In this document: one piece after another, positions 24,401 to 37,800 of the stretch
Position numbering within the stretch: position 1 is the first letter of the stretch
Layout: the number at the start of each line of letters is the position of its first letter
Source of the DNA: Bactericera cockerelli
Lineage: Eukaryota; Arthropoda; Insecta; Hemiptera; Triozidae
DNA: 64,000 nt
Assembly: GCA_024516035.1 (NCBI GenBank)
Contig: CM044961.1
Coordinates: 7,189,515 to 7,253,514, forward strand
Reading direction: 5' to 3'
Position numbers and translations under genes: made by a program
The notes under the pieces: model-generated
Told to the model about the DNA's origin: nothing
Databases searched by the model: none
What the model saw: only the letters and a program-made list of their open reading frames with translations

Positions 24401-27400
24401 TTCCGACGCCAATCCTCACTATTATTGTGCAGTGGTAGTCAAGTGGTTAACGCGATAGTCTGTTAATCCAGGTAGCGTAGGGATCCGTTGGTTCGAATCC
24501 CACCCAGTGCATGAATTTTTCCTCATTCATTTGAGTTCGTGACCACATAATAATAAAAATCTGAGGGTTAGGTAGTAGAGAATGCTTTGAGCATTAACCT
24601 GGTGGTTGCTTTTCAATAGAGTATTATTATTATATGAACAAAAAAAAATTTAATTTACGACAAAATTTCATGTAATTGTGATTTTTTAGGTTTTTACTAG
24701 CCAAATTCTCTTTCTAACGTTAACTCTCACTATTATTTTGGGCTTGGGGCCGGGTTCAAAATGTGCATGCCTTACTGCAGTAGTGTGGGTGACCGGAGAA
24801 TGAGTTTACTACTGGAAGGTAAAATAAAACTCTTGTTAGACCTGCCATGTTTTTTATCGCCTTATTTATACTGCTCGATGAGGACTATTGATTCCCATTA
24901 TTCCAGTAGTAAGCCCAGGACGTTTTCTTATGTAGTAATTTTGTTATTCCTAAAATTTACTTATATTCCTTGTATTCTTAAAGCATCAGTTTAAGTGAGT
25001 ACCAATGTAATTGGTCAGAGTTGATATTATTCAACAATTTTGATCAAACTTTATTTACATTTTTTAATGTTATAATTATATAAAAGTAAACAAAGCCTGA
25101 TCAAGGGTGGTGATGACGGCATTCTCTTCCGACTATATCTTGTAACGGCACTGACTGTTTTGCTTACTCACAAAAAAATTGACATTTGAACTTATTATAA
25201 CGTCTGTCCCGGTAGCTCAGTGGTAAAGGCGGCACTCTGTGAATCTCGAGATTCTAGAGGTCGCGGGTTCGAAACTCACCCGGGACATGACAAGTTATCC
25301 TCCCATTTGGGATTTGTACCACATAATAATACGTCTTGGGCTTACTGCTGGAATAATGGGACTTTAATAGTCCTTATCGGACAGTATAAATAAGGCGATA
25401 TTATTATTGTAACGCCTCTGACTGTTTTGTTTATTCACAAAAAAAATGACATTTGAACTTATTATTATTATTATTATTATTACCACCACCACCACAACCA
25501 TCTGAATTCAATTCCCAGTGCGCTCCATCGCGTCGGTCGCACTGCGCAAGTCGGTGGACGAGTCTCATCTGCGCCACTTTTTCGACTTCTTCTCCGTCGA
25601 CTTCAACGGCGAGTATTCGGCCCTGTTTGGCGGGGTCCTCGATGCGCAGACGCAGTACGTTCTGGCGAGTCTGCGCAGGATCATGTCGCTCTACCCGGAG
25701 AAGCACCGGCCCAGATCCGTGGTCATCATCGGGCATAGCATGGTGAGTGACTCCCAGCGTCTCCGTGGCGTAACGGTTGTGACTACTGCCCGTCGTCCAG
25801 AGATCCCGAGTTCGATTCCCGGTTGGAGCAGACTTTTTGCACGGAAAATTCTATTCAGTACAACAGAAAATACTTCTCATTTATATATAAATGAGAAGTG
25901 ACACGATAATTCTCATTTATATTCCCTCCGAACATGTGAGGCTGACAATTCCGGCCCTACCCAGATTGGGTGAGGTTAATGTGGGTAACTGGCACGATTC
26001 CCAGAGAATGGAGCGTTAAACCCCCGTCCTGTCTACCTAAAGTCAGTACGTTAAAACCAAATAGAATAAATGGACATGAAAGGAGCCTAGACATTGGCTC
26101 TGGGCGTAGAATTGTCTAACAGAAAATTGTGTACCTTCCGGAACAACTTTTTTTTTGCCATGAAACAGGACAGGAGCTACTGTAGACCCTTGTGATCTGT
26201 GTTGTAGCTTGCCAATCCTGTAGTATGCCTCCCCTCTTATGGGCGAGAAGTGACACGATACTTCTCATTTATATGCTGGGTCAACACGAGCGAACCGGAA
26301 AGTATCCCTTACCTTTAACTGTATAACCAAATTTAGAATACATTTTTTTGTCGGCTCTGGGGATCGAACCCGTTTATCTCTCAAAGGGTGTTTATCTCAT
26401 GCTTTATTCAGTTTTTAGAAAGTTTATCTCATGAAACATATTTGCCTTCCTATTATTTTTCCCAGGGCGGCATGATTGCCAAAGGTCTCTACTTGCAGGA
26501 AGGATTTGATCCCGGACTGATAAGCACAATCATAACACTGGCAACACCGCATCAGCCTGTTGTCTTACTGGACACCTATCTGCATGACTACTATACTAAG
26601 GTACACCTATCTGCATGACTACTATACTAAGGTATACCTATCTGCATGACTACTATACTAAGGTACACCTATCTGCATGACTACTATACTAAGGTACACC
26701 TATCTGCATGACTACTCTACTAAAGTACACCTATCTGCATGACTACTATACTAAGGTACACCTATCTGCATGACTACTATACTAAGGTACACCTATCTGC
26801 ATGACTACTATACTAAGGTACACCTATCTGCATGACTACTCTACTAAAGTACACCTATATGCATGACTACTATACTAAGGTACACCTATTTGCATGACTA
26901 CTATACTAAGGTACACCTATCTGCATGACTACTCTACTAAAGTACACCTATATGCATGACTACTATACTAAGGTACACCTATCTGCATGACTACTATACT
27001 AAGGTACACCTATCTGCATGACTACTATACTAAGGTACACCTATCTGCATGACTACTATACTAAGGTAAACCTATCTGCATGACTATACTATACTAAGGT
27101 ACACCTATCTGCATGACTACTATACTAAGGTACACCTATCTGCATGACTACTATACTAAGGTATACCTATCTGCATGACTACTATACTAAGGTACACCTA
27201 TCTGCATGACTACTATACTAAGGTACACCTATCTGCATGACTACTATACTAAGGTACACCTATCTGCATGACTACTATACTAAGGTACACCTATCTGCAT
27301 GACTACTCTACTAAAGTACACCTATCTGCATGACTACTATACTAAGGTACACCTATCTGCATGACTACTATACTAAGGTACACCTATCTGCATGACTACT

Positions 27401-28848
27401 ATACTAAGGTACACCTATCTGCATGACTACTCTACTAAAGTACACCTATATGCATGACTACCATACTAAGGTACACCTATTTGCATGACTACTATTCTAA
27501 GGTACACCTATCTGCATGACTACTCTACTAAAGTACACCTATATGCATGACTACTATACTAAGGTACACCTATCTGCATGACTACTATACTAAGGTACAC
27601 CTATTTGCATGACTACTATTCTAAGGTACACCTATCTGCATGACTACTCTACTAAAGTACACCTATATGCATGACTACTATACTAAGGTACACCTATCTG
27701 CATGACTACTATACTAAGGTACACCTATCTGCATGACTACTATACTAAGGTACACCTATCTGCATGACTACTATACTAAGGTACACCTATCTGCATGACT
27801 ATACTATACTAAGGTACACCTATCTGCATGACTACTATACTAAGGTACACCTATCTGCATGACTACTATACTAAGGTACACCTATCTGCATGACTACTAT
27901 ACTAAGGTACACCTATCTGCATGACTACTTTACTAAGGTACACCTACTCTACTAAGGTACACCTGTAAGGTTTTAATATTTTTTCATCGTTTATTTCTTG
28001 TAACCAAACTATCAAGAAGCATATCCACAACTTAATGAAATAAATTATGTACAAGTATAAATTATGTAAAAGTTACAGAGCTCTCTTTAATAAATATTCA
28101 CTAAAAAAAGTATTTATTATTATTGTTAGTTAAATTAAAAAAAAAATACAACTTTCAACGGGTAGCTCTGGCTTAGCTAGATCCAAATTCTGTGATGTGT
28201 TTTGAGGACTGGATGTAAATACTATAGTAAAGTTAAAGTTATCATATTATTATTTTTGTGTTAGTCACTTTCGTGATTTCATAACTACTCTACTAAATGA
28301 ACGCTGAAACGGGGACTCGAACCACTGACCTCCAGGTTACAAGTCAGCTGCCTTATCGATCAAGCTACTGAGGTCGGTCACATAAAGTAATATAATTAAA
28401 ATTATATTAGAAAACTGACGGTAAATACTATAGTACACTACTATATATTCCTGCGTATTGCATACCTTTAAGTTCAGGGGTTTCTTGAAATTTCAAGTCA
28501 TCAGTCATGATTTTTCGCTTTAAAAAATGTCATCTTTACTGGTTTAACTTTTACCATCGTGCCTCTCTACAGGTAAACACCTACACTACTATATTTCTCT
28601 GCGTTTTGCATACCTTTTTCAGGGGTTTCTTGAAATTTCAAGTCATCAGTCATCATTATTTTCCGCTTTGAAAAATGTCATCTTTTCTGGTTTAACTTCT
28701 ACCCCAGTGCCTCTCCACAGGTAAACACTTTCTGGTCCAGCTATCCTCACGGCAACACCTCCATAGCCAGCATAGGAGGAGGCACGGCAGACATACACGT
28801 CAGGTCTTCCCTCACCAGGACAGACCACGTCAACATTTGCACCTCGGT

Positions 28849-28883
<35 letters not shown>

Positions 28884-31800
28884 CTTAAATAGAAATTTCT
28901 TTTTTTATACTTTTTTTAAGCTTTATTAGGAGGACAAACAGGCAACAGTATAAAATTAAGAAAAGAAAGAAAAAAAAAACAAACAAAATGACAAAATAAA
29001 TAAGTAAAAAAGAAAAAGAAAATAACAATACTGCCGAGGTGAGATTAAAAAGTCCCTTTATTCCAGCAGTCTAAACAAGGTCTTGTTTATTTTCAAATTT
29101 AAACAGACATTTTGTACATACATTTAATATTCTTGAGAATATATACATAAAAAAAACCTTACGTAGGTTTTTTTATTTTTAAAAAGAGTTGACTGAACGA
29201 CGAGTTTTTTTAACATTTCAAGCCCTACTTGGTTCTGGGGGCCCTTGTAAATTATTAGCCTCCTGCCAGCCTCCGTGGCGTAACGGTTGTGACTACTGCC
29301 CGTAGTCCAGAGATCCTGAGGAGATTGATTCCCGGTTGGAGCCGACTTTTCGCACAGAAAATTTTGTTCCTTCCGAACATGTGAGGCTGGCAATTCCGGC
29401 CCTACCCAGGCTAGGTGAGGTTAATGTGGGTAGCTGGTACGATTCCCAGCGAATGGAGGGTAAAACCCCCGTCCTGTCTACCTCAAGTCAGGACGTTAAA
29501 AGCAAATAGAATCAATCACATGAAAGGAGCCTAGACATTAGATCTGGGCGTACATATAATCCTCTCACCACCGTGACTTAGGTATCAATACCTATCTTAG
29601 GGACACGGAATTATTATTATTAGCCTCCTTGTATAAGCTTGATGAAAATATCGAGTATGGCGACCATCGAACACTTTTGTAGTTTCTTGTTTCTTGTAGT
29701 TCTAAGGGCCAAATTAATAGACAACAACATCGATAACTTAAGTCATTGCTCAGCGTCGGTTTTCCCTATCTTACACAGTAAGCAATCCGTGATTAAGCCC
29801 CACAGAGGTATTACAAAAAAGTCTATTAATTTCGCCCTAAAACCCGTATTATTTTATTTTCCGTAACCTTAGGCGGGTCGTACACTGAAGAAACGCGTTT
29901 CACGAAACGCATTTCTTGAAACGTGAAATTTGGATTTCACAAAACCGATAGGTTGAAATACACAGAGGCGCGTACACTGGGTTACAAGAAACTACAGTTT
30001 CTAGAAATGCATGAAACAAGTTTCGTTGAAACCGAAATATTTGGTTTCGTGTGATTCAGTTTCGTGTGATCTCTCGGTGATAAATTAATTAATCAGTATT
30101 TAATAGACCGTAGAGGTTATTATTATTTAGTTGTTTTACTTCCGAGAAATTTCTAATATTAGAAATCGGAAGTATTGAGTGCGTTTTGGTAAAAAAAAAT
30201 ATTTTTTGGCTCCGATTTCAATTTTTTTCATATTTCTGGACGTTTCATAACCTCCTGAGCTAATTTGGTTTTGTGTCCGTCTGTCGGTCCGTCGGTCTGT
30301 TAAAACGATTCCTTGTAACGCTCAAATCTCGGTAACTACTCGACGGATTTTGGTGAAATTTTGCACACATCTAGGAGACATTCTGTAGATGGTCCCATTT
30401 TAAATTCATCGAATTCGTACAAGCGGTTCTGGGTGAAAGAGACCATGCGCCTGACGACTAACTTTTTACTTAAACTCTTATATCTCATGAACGGTACACC
30501 CGATTTTGATGAAATTTTGTATGTATATGCATATTATCATTTTACATCGGCTATTTATATTTATTTTTTAATTAACTATCATTTGACTCTGATATTTAAG
30601 AAAATCCGAAATTTTGGACAAAAAAGTAAAAAAATAAAGACCACAATTTGCCGATACAGAATTTTTTGTAGAATTTAGAATGTAGAAAAAACGATATTCT
30701 ACCATATAAAATAAATTTTAAGAAAATCGGTTCAAATCACGAGGAAGTACCTATTGTGTCCACAATTGGCAGTGTTTTTTTTCTACTCACAAAAAATGGA
30801 CTTTCAAGTGAATCTGGTAGAGACTGTAGAAAAGTATCCCTGCCTATATAATTAGAAGTTGAAAGAATATTCTAACAGGGATTTTGTCCAATGTAAATGG
30901 GAGATGGTGGCGCAAGAAGTGAACAGTAGAGGTTAGTATTTTTCAAAGGTTTCTTATTTATTTATTTTTCATGTAGGTAGACAGTATCATCTTCATCGGA
31001 TGACATGACGAACGAAACTGAACTAAAAAAGTTTCACCAATGTGCGCGGTCTAGTGAAATCCGTTTCATGAAACGCGTTTCTTCAGTGTACGACCTGCCT
31101 TACACTCTGCCGGGCTGTCTCTTTCTTTGTATAGGCGTTCTTCACACCTCGGCCGAGGTGTTTGATGAACAGTGAATTTCGTCGGAGCAATGTCTCAAGC
31201 AAGGTATTGGCCAATAATATTAAAGGAAATCATGCTTCAGACCATGCTCAAACGGCGTTTTCTGTTTATAAATACGGCTGTAAGTGCTTGTTGGAGTTTC
31301 AAGTGAAACTCTACAATCTTGTAGATCCATATTCAAAACTAAAAATCTTCATACGGTTGTTGGTTTGTACATAATTCGTCTCTTGATACTCGTTCATAAA
31401 AATAAAAGAGAATGGTATCCAACAAAAGATCATTCTTATCCTACCCGAAATAAAACTAACTTGATTGCTCCTATCTTAACCCAGATAACGCGTTGAAATT
31501 TTTTGTTTTATTTTTTTTGGAGTGATATATTGAGTCCTGAATCAAAATAAGTGCTGTCAACTTATCACTCGGACTCAAAACAAAGAGCTTGAGGTGTCGC
31601 CAACTAACCTCAACAAGCTGAATTAATTAGAAAAATCCACAATGTAGTACCTTTCACCAATGTAGTAGATGGGGCTGACGTCCTTCTGGAAGGTTAATAA
31701 AACAGAAATCCTTCATATTTGAGGGAAAACAATTTTATAACGGAGTTAGTTCTGTTTAAAGATAAAATGAATGATCTTTTGCAGGATATCAGTCCCTATA

Positions 31801-34800
31801 GTAAAAAAGAATACCTGGAACACATTATTAGAATGTAATTTCTCATATATATTATTAGTTTTAAGTTTTATATTTTTACCATTATTTTATTTTTTGACTA
31901 TTGTTATACCCACTGGGTTTTTACAACAAATAAAAGCTTCACTTTACTTTACTTTACTTTATAATTTCCCTCATAATGGACACTTCTCTCTCACCCCCCC
32001 CCCCAGAGCTCCATGATCCCCGCTGTCTGGGTGAGCGCGGATCACAAGAGCATCGTCTGGTGCAAGCGCCTCATCAAGGTTCTGGTCAGGATTCTGTTTG
32101 ACTCTGTAGATCCGAACACCAGACACATCAGCGCCAGTGTGGCCCACCGGAATAGCGTGCTCAAGTATCATCTGTCCGAGGTACATTACATTACATAATT
32201 CCTGGGGGTCTTTTCTACAAAAAAGAAAGAAATTCCTATGTGCTGCGTCCATTATTTAGAACTATTGCACCCATCTATCCGAGGTAAGTAACTCACCCAG
32301 CCTGAGTTGGGCCGGATTCTGTTTGACTCTGTAGATCCCCACACCAGACACATCAGCGCCAGTGTGGCGCACCGGAATAGCGTGCTCAAGTATCATCTGT
32401 CCGAGGTAAGTAACTCACCCAGCCTGAGTTGGGCCGGATTCTGTTTGACTCTGTAGATCCCAACACCAGACACATCAGCGCCAGTGTGGCCCACCGGAAT
32501 AGCGTGCTCAAGTATCATCTGTCCGAGGTGAGTAACTCACCCAGCCTGAGTTGGGCCGGATTCTGTTTGACTCTGTAGATCCGAACACCAGACACATCAG
32601 CGCCAGTGTGGCCCACCGGAATAGCGTACTCAAGTATCATCTGTCCGAGGTAAGTAACACTCACCCAGCCTGAGTTGGGCCGGATTCTGTTTGACTCTGT
32701 AGATGCCAACACCAGACACATCAGCGCCAGTGACCTTGTTTAATCTGTGAGAGTTAAGGGACTCTTTAGTCTCATTCTTGCAGGATAAGCTGAGTATTTT
32801 GTTAAAATTTAATTTATTTTACTATCATTGTATTAAATTAAATATGTATATCTCACTTGTTCTCATCCAGAGGTTCGGCGGTAAATCATACAGGGTGGCT
32901 CAGAATCTCGGCTCTCAGATCTTCTCCTCGGAGGGCGCGTGGCTTGAGTACGCCTCCCTACAGGGTGTTCTCGAGTATAAGTCAGGCGTGCGAGAAACTA
33001 TTTCTTTTATTAAAACCCGTTTTCTGAGTTCCTTATTTTGTATGTTTTTAACTGCAAACTATCCTCTAACTTGGCCAGTTTTATGCCATCGGTTGTATGG
33101 AATATTACGACTAAATGTAAAGGTACAGAATAACAATATAACTATCACAAGGAGCGAAACTGGCCAAGTTAGAGGATAGTTTGCAGTTAAAAACATACAA
33201 AATGAGGAACTCAGAAAACGGGTTTTAATAAAAGATATAGTTTAGTACCAAGATAACTTGGCCGCAAACAAGATATCACCGCATTCATTGGCGAAACCTT
33301 TTTGGATAGGAGTTCTGGAACTTTTTTTTTTTTTTTTTTTTTTTTTAAAGAACATAACATTGTTTCAAAAATAATTCTTATAACTATAAATTGAAACAAC
33401 AATACCAATGTTCACATTAAAATTAAATAATTAATTAAGAACTTAAATCTATAGCGAACTAAAAACTAATTGTCTTACATTTGCTTTAAAAGCTTCCTTA
33501 GACAGTAAAAAGTCGTCTGTGCTTAAGTGTACTTCATTACATAGAGTCATTGCTCTGTTCAGTGGCGATTCATGAAGTTTAGTAAGTCTAGGATGAGGGA
33601 CTGTGAAGGTTTCAATATTTGTATTTCTTAAAATGGGGTTTGGTGTTTTTTCCACTATTTTTTCTTTGAGTTCTAGACATGTAATATTATTGTTTACAAG
33701 ATTATAAATTAACATCACTAGGTCTACTTTACGTCTTAATTCAAGAGAATTAATATCAAGCATTTCTAGAAGGGTGTTGTAGGAAATAGCTTCCGGGTAT
33801 TTTGGATAAAACCCGTTTTCTTTTTTAAATAGGTATCTAACAAATGTGGACTGAATTTTTTCAATTGTTTTTGATTCTAATTTCGAGTTTGGATCCCATA
33901 ATATTGATCCATACTCCACAGTAGATCTCACTAGTGATAAAAATAGCGTTCTTAAAACATCAATATCCTTAACGTGTTTTCCGAATCGAATAATGAGGCC
34001 AAGTTTTCTATAAGCTCGTTTTAGCATGTTTGCACGATGTTCGTTAAATTTATGTTCACTGTCAATTATAATACCCAAATCTTTATGAGAATTTACTTTT
34101 TCTATACAGATGTCTCCCATTTTGTAGTTATAGTTTATATTGACTTTTTTTCTTGTGATAGTGATTTGTTTTGATTTGGATGGATGGAAATTTAGCCCAA
34201 TCAGGTGAAGTTTTTGTCTAACTATGTTGAGATCTTCCTGCAATTTTTGGCAGTCATTTATGTTTGTTATTTTTCTAAAGATTTTGAGATCATCTGCGTA
34301 GAGGAGTATTTTTGATTCAGGGCTAATATCTTTGCACACTTCATCGTAGGTTAAAATGAATAGTAAGCTACTTAATTTTGAGCCTTGAGCAATGCCTGAT
34401 GTTGGGATAAATGGTTCTGATGTAATGTCCATATATTTTACCTGAAGGTTCCTATTGGTGAGGTATGAGACAAATAATTTTGCTGACTTAAATCCTATGC
34501 TGTATAATTTTTTTATGATTGATTCATGTGAGATTTGATCAAATCCCTTCATGACATCTGTGAGTAGGACATCCGTTTGATAGCCTTCCTGTAAGGTTGC
34601 ACATACATATTCTGAAAATTCAGTGAGATTTGTAACTGTCGAACGTCCTTCCACAAAGCCATGCTGAATATTTCTAACCTTAGAAAAAACTTGACCTGCT
34701 ATAGATTTGTATAATAGTGCCTCATATAGTTTGGCAAAAGAATTGAGGTTAGCTATTGGTCTGTGGTCCTCAACACAGCCAGATTCATTTTTTGGTACAG

Positions 34801-37800
34801 GTGTTATTATTGTATCTTTAAGTCGATCAGGAAACACATTTGATTGCAAACTTAAATTAAATAAATAAGTAAGAGGTTTGGCGAGTGATGGAGCGCATTC
34901 TCGCACTATTTTGGGGGGTATTCCATCCCTTCCCGCGGGCTTATTTGGGTTTATATTCATAGCTTCATCCAAGACCTGTTGCTCTGTGAACAAAGGTATC
35001 TCTATACTGGTAGAGAGATCGTTCAGCGAACAGATTTTATCTAAGTCCACAGAGCATGGTTTGTATGAGGTAATGAAGTGATCTGCAAAGGAGTCAACAA
35101 TCTCTTTTTGAGAGTTCAACTGCTGCCCCTTAAAGATTATGTTTGTCGATTTACCCTTAGATCTTTCCTTTTTTACGTATTTCCAGAAACTTTTACTGTT
35201 ATGTTTGAATTCAGTGGATAACTTCTGGATGTAGGATTGATAGTTGGACTTAATCTCTTTTTTAATTTCTTTTCGTAAATATTTATAGTGTTCAGATTGT
35301 TGCTGTGTTTTGTTTTGCGTTTTGCGCAATTTTTCTTTTGTTTTGAAAATGTGTCTTGTATTTGCGCTCCACCACTCGGGGAAATTTTGTGATCGCTTGC
35401 TTACATTGTAAAGGGGAACATTTTTCAAAAATATTTCATTTAACTTTACATAAATATTATTAAGGAAGATGTTTGGACACGTGATTAGATTTATGTCATC
35501 TTCCCAGCAGATTTTTTGTATTTCACTATTTAGTTTTTCAGCGTCAATTTTGTGGAAGGCAAAATATTTTGTCTTTTCTTTAGAATCAACTTTATATGGT
35601 ATTTGCTTAATTTTAATTTTATTTTGATACTTGATCATTATTTCTAATGCAGGATGGTGACTGTCTTCCTTTACTAATCCCTGAGTTTTTAAGATTTCTA
35701 CATCAACTTGTTTATTATTAGATAAAAATATTTCACTTATGTTCGTTAGACATAGATCTAGTATTCTATTATTTTTATTTCTTATATGGTTTTTGGATTC
35801 TAGGAGGTAAAAATTGGTAAATTCTCTAAACTTGGAAACTGAACGAGGAGGGTCTACATTTAATTCCTCAGAGAAATCGGGCAAATTTAAATCACCAATA
35901 AGAATGAAATTTTCATTTTGTAAGTTTCGCTCTGATATTGATTCTGAAAGGAATTTCACAGCGTCATATTTTTTTGACTCTTGATGTGGTGGTAAATAAA
36001 TCAAACAAAGATAGATTATTTCCCCTATTAGTGTCAATCGAAACCACATGAGCTCAAGAATATTGTTACATATGTCCCAATGTACAATTCTAGTCAAGGA
36101 AATTTCTCGTTTTGAAGCTAAAATTAGGCCACCTCCTCTTTTTTTGCCTGTCTTCTTTTCGTCCCTATCTTGCCGAAATATTGTATATCGAGAGTCGAAA
36201 AGTTCATTTGTATTTACATCTGGACTTAACCACGACTCAGTGATAGCCACTATGTCGTATTCTTCTGAGAGGAGATTTAAATAAAATTCTTTCGTTTTAG
36301 TTTTCAAACCTCGAGTATTCTGGTAAAAAATATATGATTACTTTTTTCCTACTAGTATTGTTATTAGAGGATAATTTGTTATTTCCTATCTGTCCTGATG
36401 TTTGTACAATTTCGTTATTATTATGGTTACTGGTCAGATTACCAGTAGGTAAAACATGATCGCTTTCTATTTCTAAACTTAAATCTATGTTTTTTGAGAA
36501 TTTGTTCTCATTGTAAATCGGGCGATTTGAAGCTGTATCGCTAACATTGTCGGGAGAAGCCAAAAATATGGCTCATGTCACTGTTTACATAGGGTGGTAT
36601 TGTTGAATGTGGTGGTAGGCTGTGCTGGGGACTAGGAACTACACTGGATTGAATATATGGGGCTGACGATGGTGGCATACTCATAAAAGGTGGTAATTGG
36701 TAGTGCTGTTCTTGTTGCTGATAGTGTCTGTGAAGTGTGCCCAACAATTGCTGTACTTGATGTTGTAGCATCATTTTTTGTTGACTGAGAATTTGTGACT
36801 GACTCATCTGATTTGTGTACGCCCATTGGAGTTCATTTGGTTGCTGTACTCGTTGTTGCAGTGGCGTTTGTTGTTGTGCTGTCGGTTGTTGTGGCAAAAT
36901 TTGCTGACGAGGATCCAGCTGTGCTGAGGGTAAAGAGTGCCGGGAAGTTGATGGTTGCAACAAAGAATGATTCATCTGTGCTGCGTACGTACATTGCAGT
37001 TCCGTTGGTTGCTGTACTCGTTGCAGTGGCGGAGTTTGTTGTTGTTTTGTCGGTTGTTGTGGCAAAGTTTGCTGACAAGGGTCCGGCTGTACTGAGGGTA
37101 AAGAATGCCGCAATGTTGATTTTTGCGATGAGGCATGATATTGTGGAGCCGTGTGGTGTTCTAAAATATGATGCTGTGGCGACTTCGTATATTGCGGAGT
37201 TCTTGGCACTTTTTTTAACGGTAGTTTTTTGTGGGATATTAAATTCAATAATTATGTTTATCTCACTTGTTCCCATCCAGAGGTTCAGCGGTAAATCATA
37301 CAGGGTGGCTCAGAATCTCGGCTCTCAGATCTTCTCCTCGGAGGGCGCCTGGCTTGAGTACGCCTCTCTACAGGGTGTTCTCGAATACAAGTCAGGCGTG
37401 CGAGAAACCACCCACATACTCATCAAGATTCTCCCGCTGGCTTCCAATCCGCAACACGAGATGATAGCCATCGATACCATCAATGTGCCGGGGGACCATT
37501 GGTTGTTCGCATGTACGGCGTCCGAGTTTGACGGGAAGAAGAAATTTTGGTAAGCTTTTTTTTATTTATTATTTTTTAACAATTTTAGCACATGCATATT
37601 TTACTTAAAAAAATATCATCATGGTGGGCGTCTTCGTGAACGATGGTAGCCAGACAGTGGAGGAATGACTCAGCACTTCTACCACTGTCTTTACAAGGAG
37701 GTTAATAATTGACAAGGGCCCCCAGAACCAAGCCAATGCTGGTCTACTCCCTGTTTATAGTCCCCCTTACTCCCTGTTTATAGTCCCCCAGCCAGACTAA

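Larger units (their letters stand above)
33322..37245 (-). mobile_element. Jockey/CR1-like non-LTR retrotransposon (LINE), nearly full length
   Basis: A poly-T run at 33322-33346 is the element's A tail on the minus strand. Moving 5', it has a 952-codon endonuclease plus reverse transcriptase frame, then a Gln/Pro-rich ORF1-like region ending near 37245. It lies in PGAP1 intron 6 in antisense orientation, between the broken and the complete copy of exon 7. The intact RT frame indicates a fairly recent insertion. A target-site duplication was not found. Confidence 0.9.

Noticed and set aside
36795..37553. 252-codon plus-strand ORF ending in PGAP1 sequence
   Set aside because: The first part is antisense to the LINE ORF1; only 37281 onward is exon 7.
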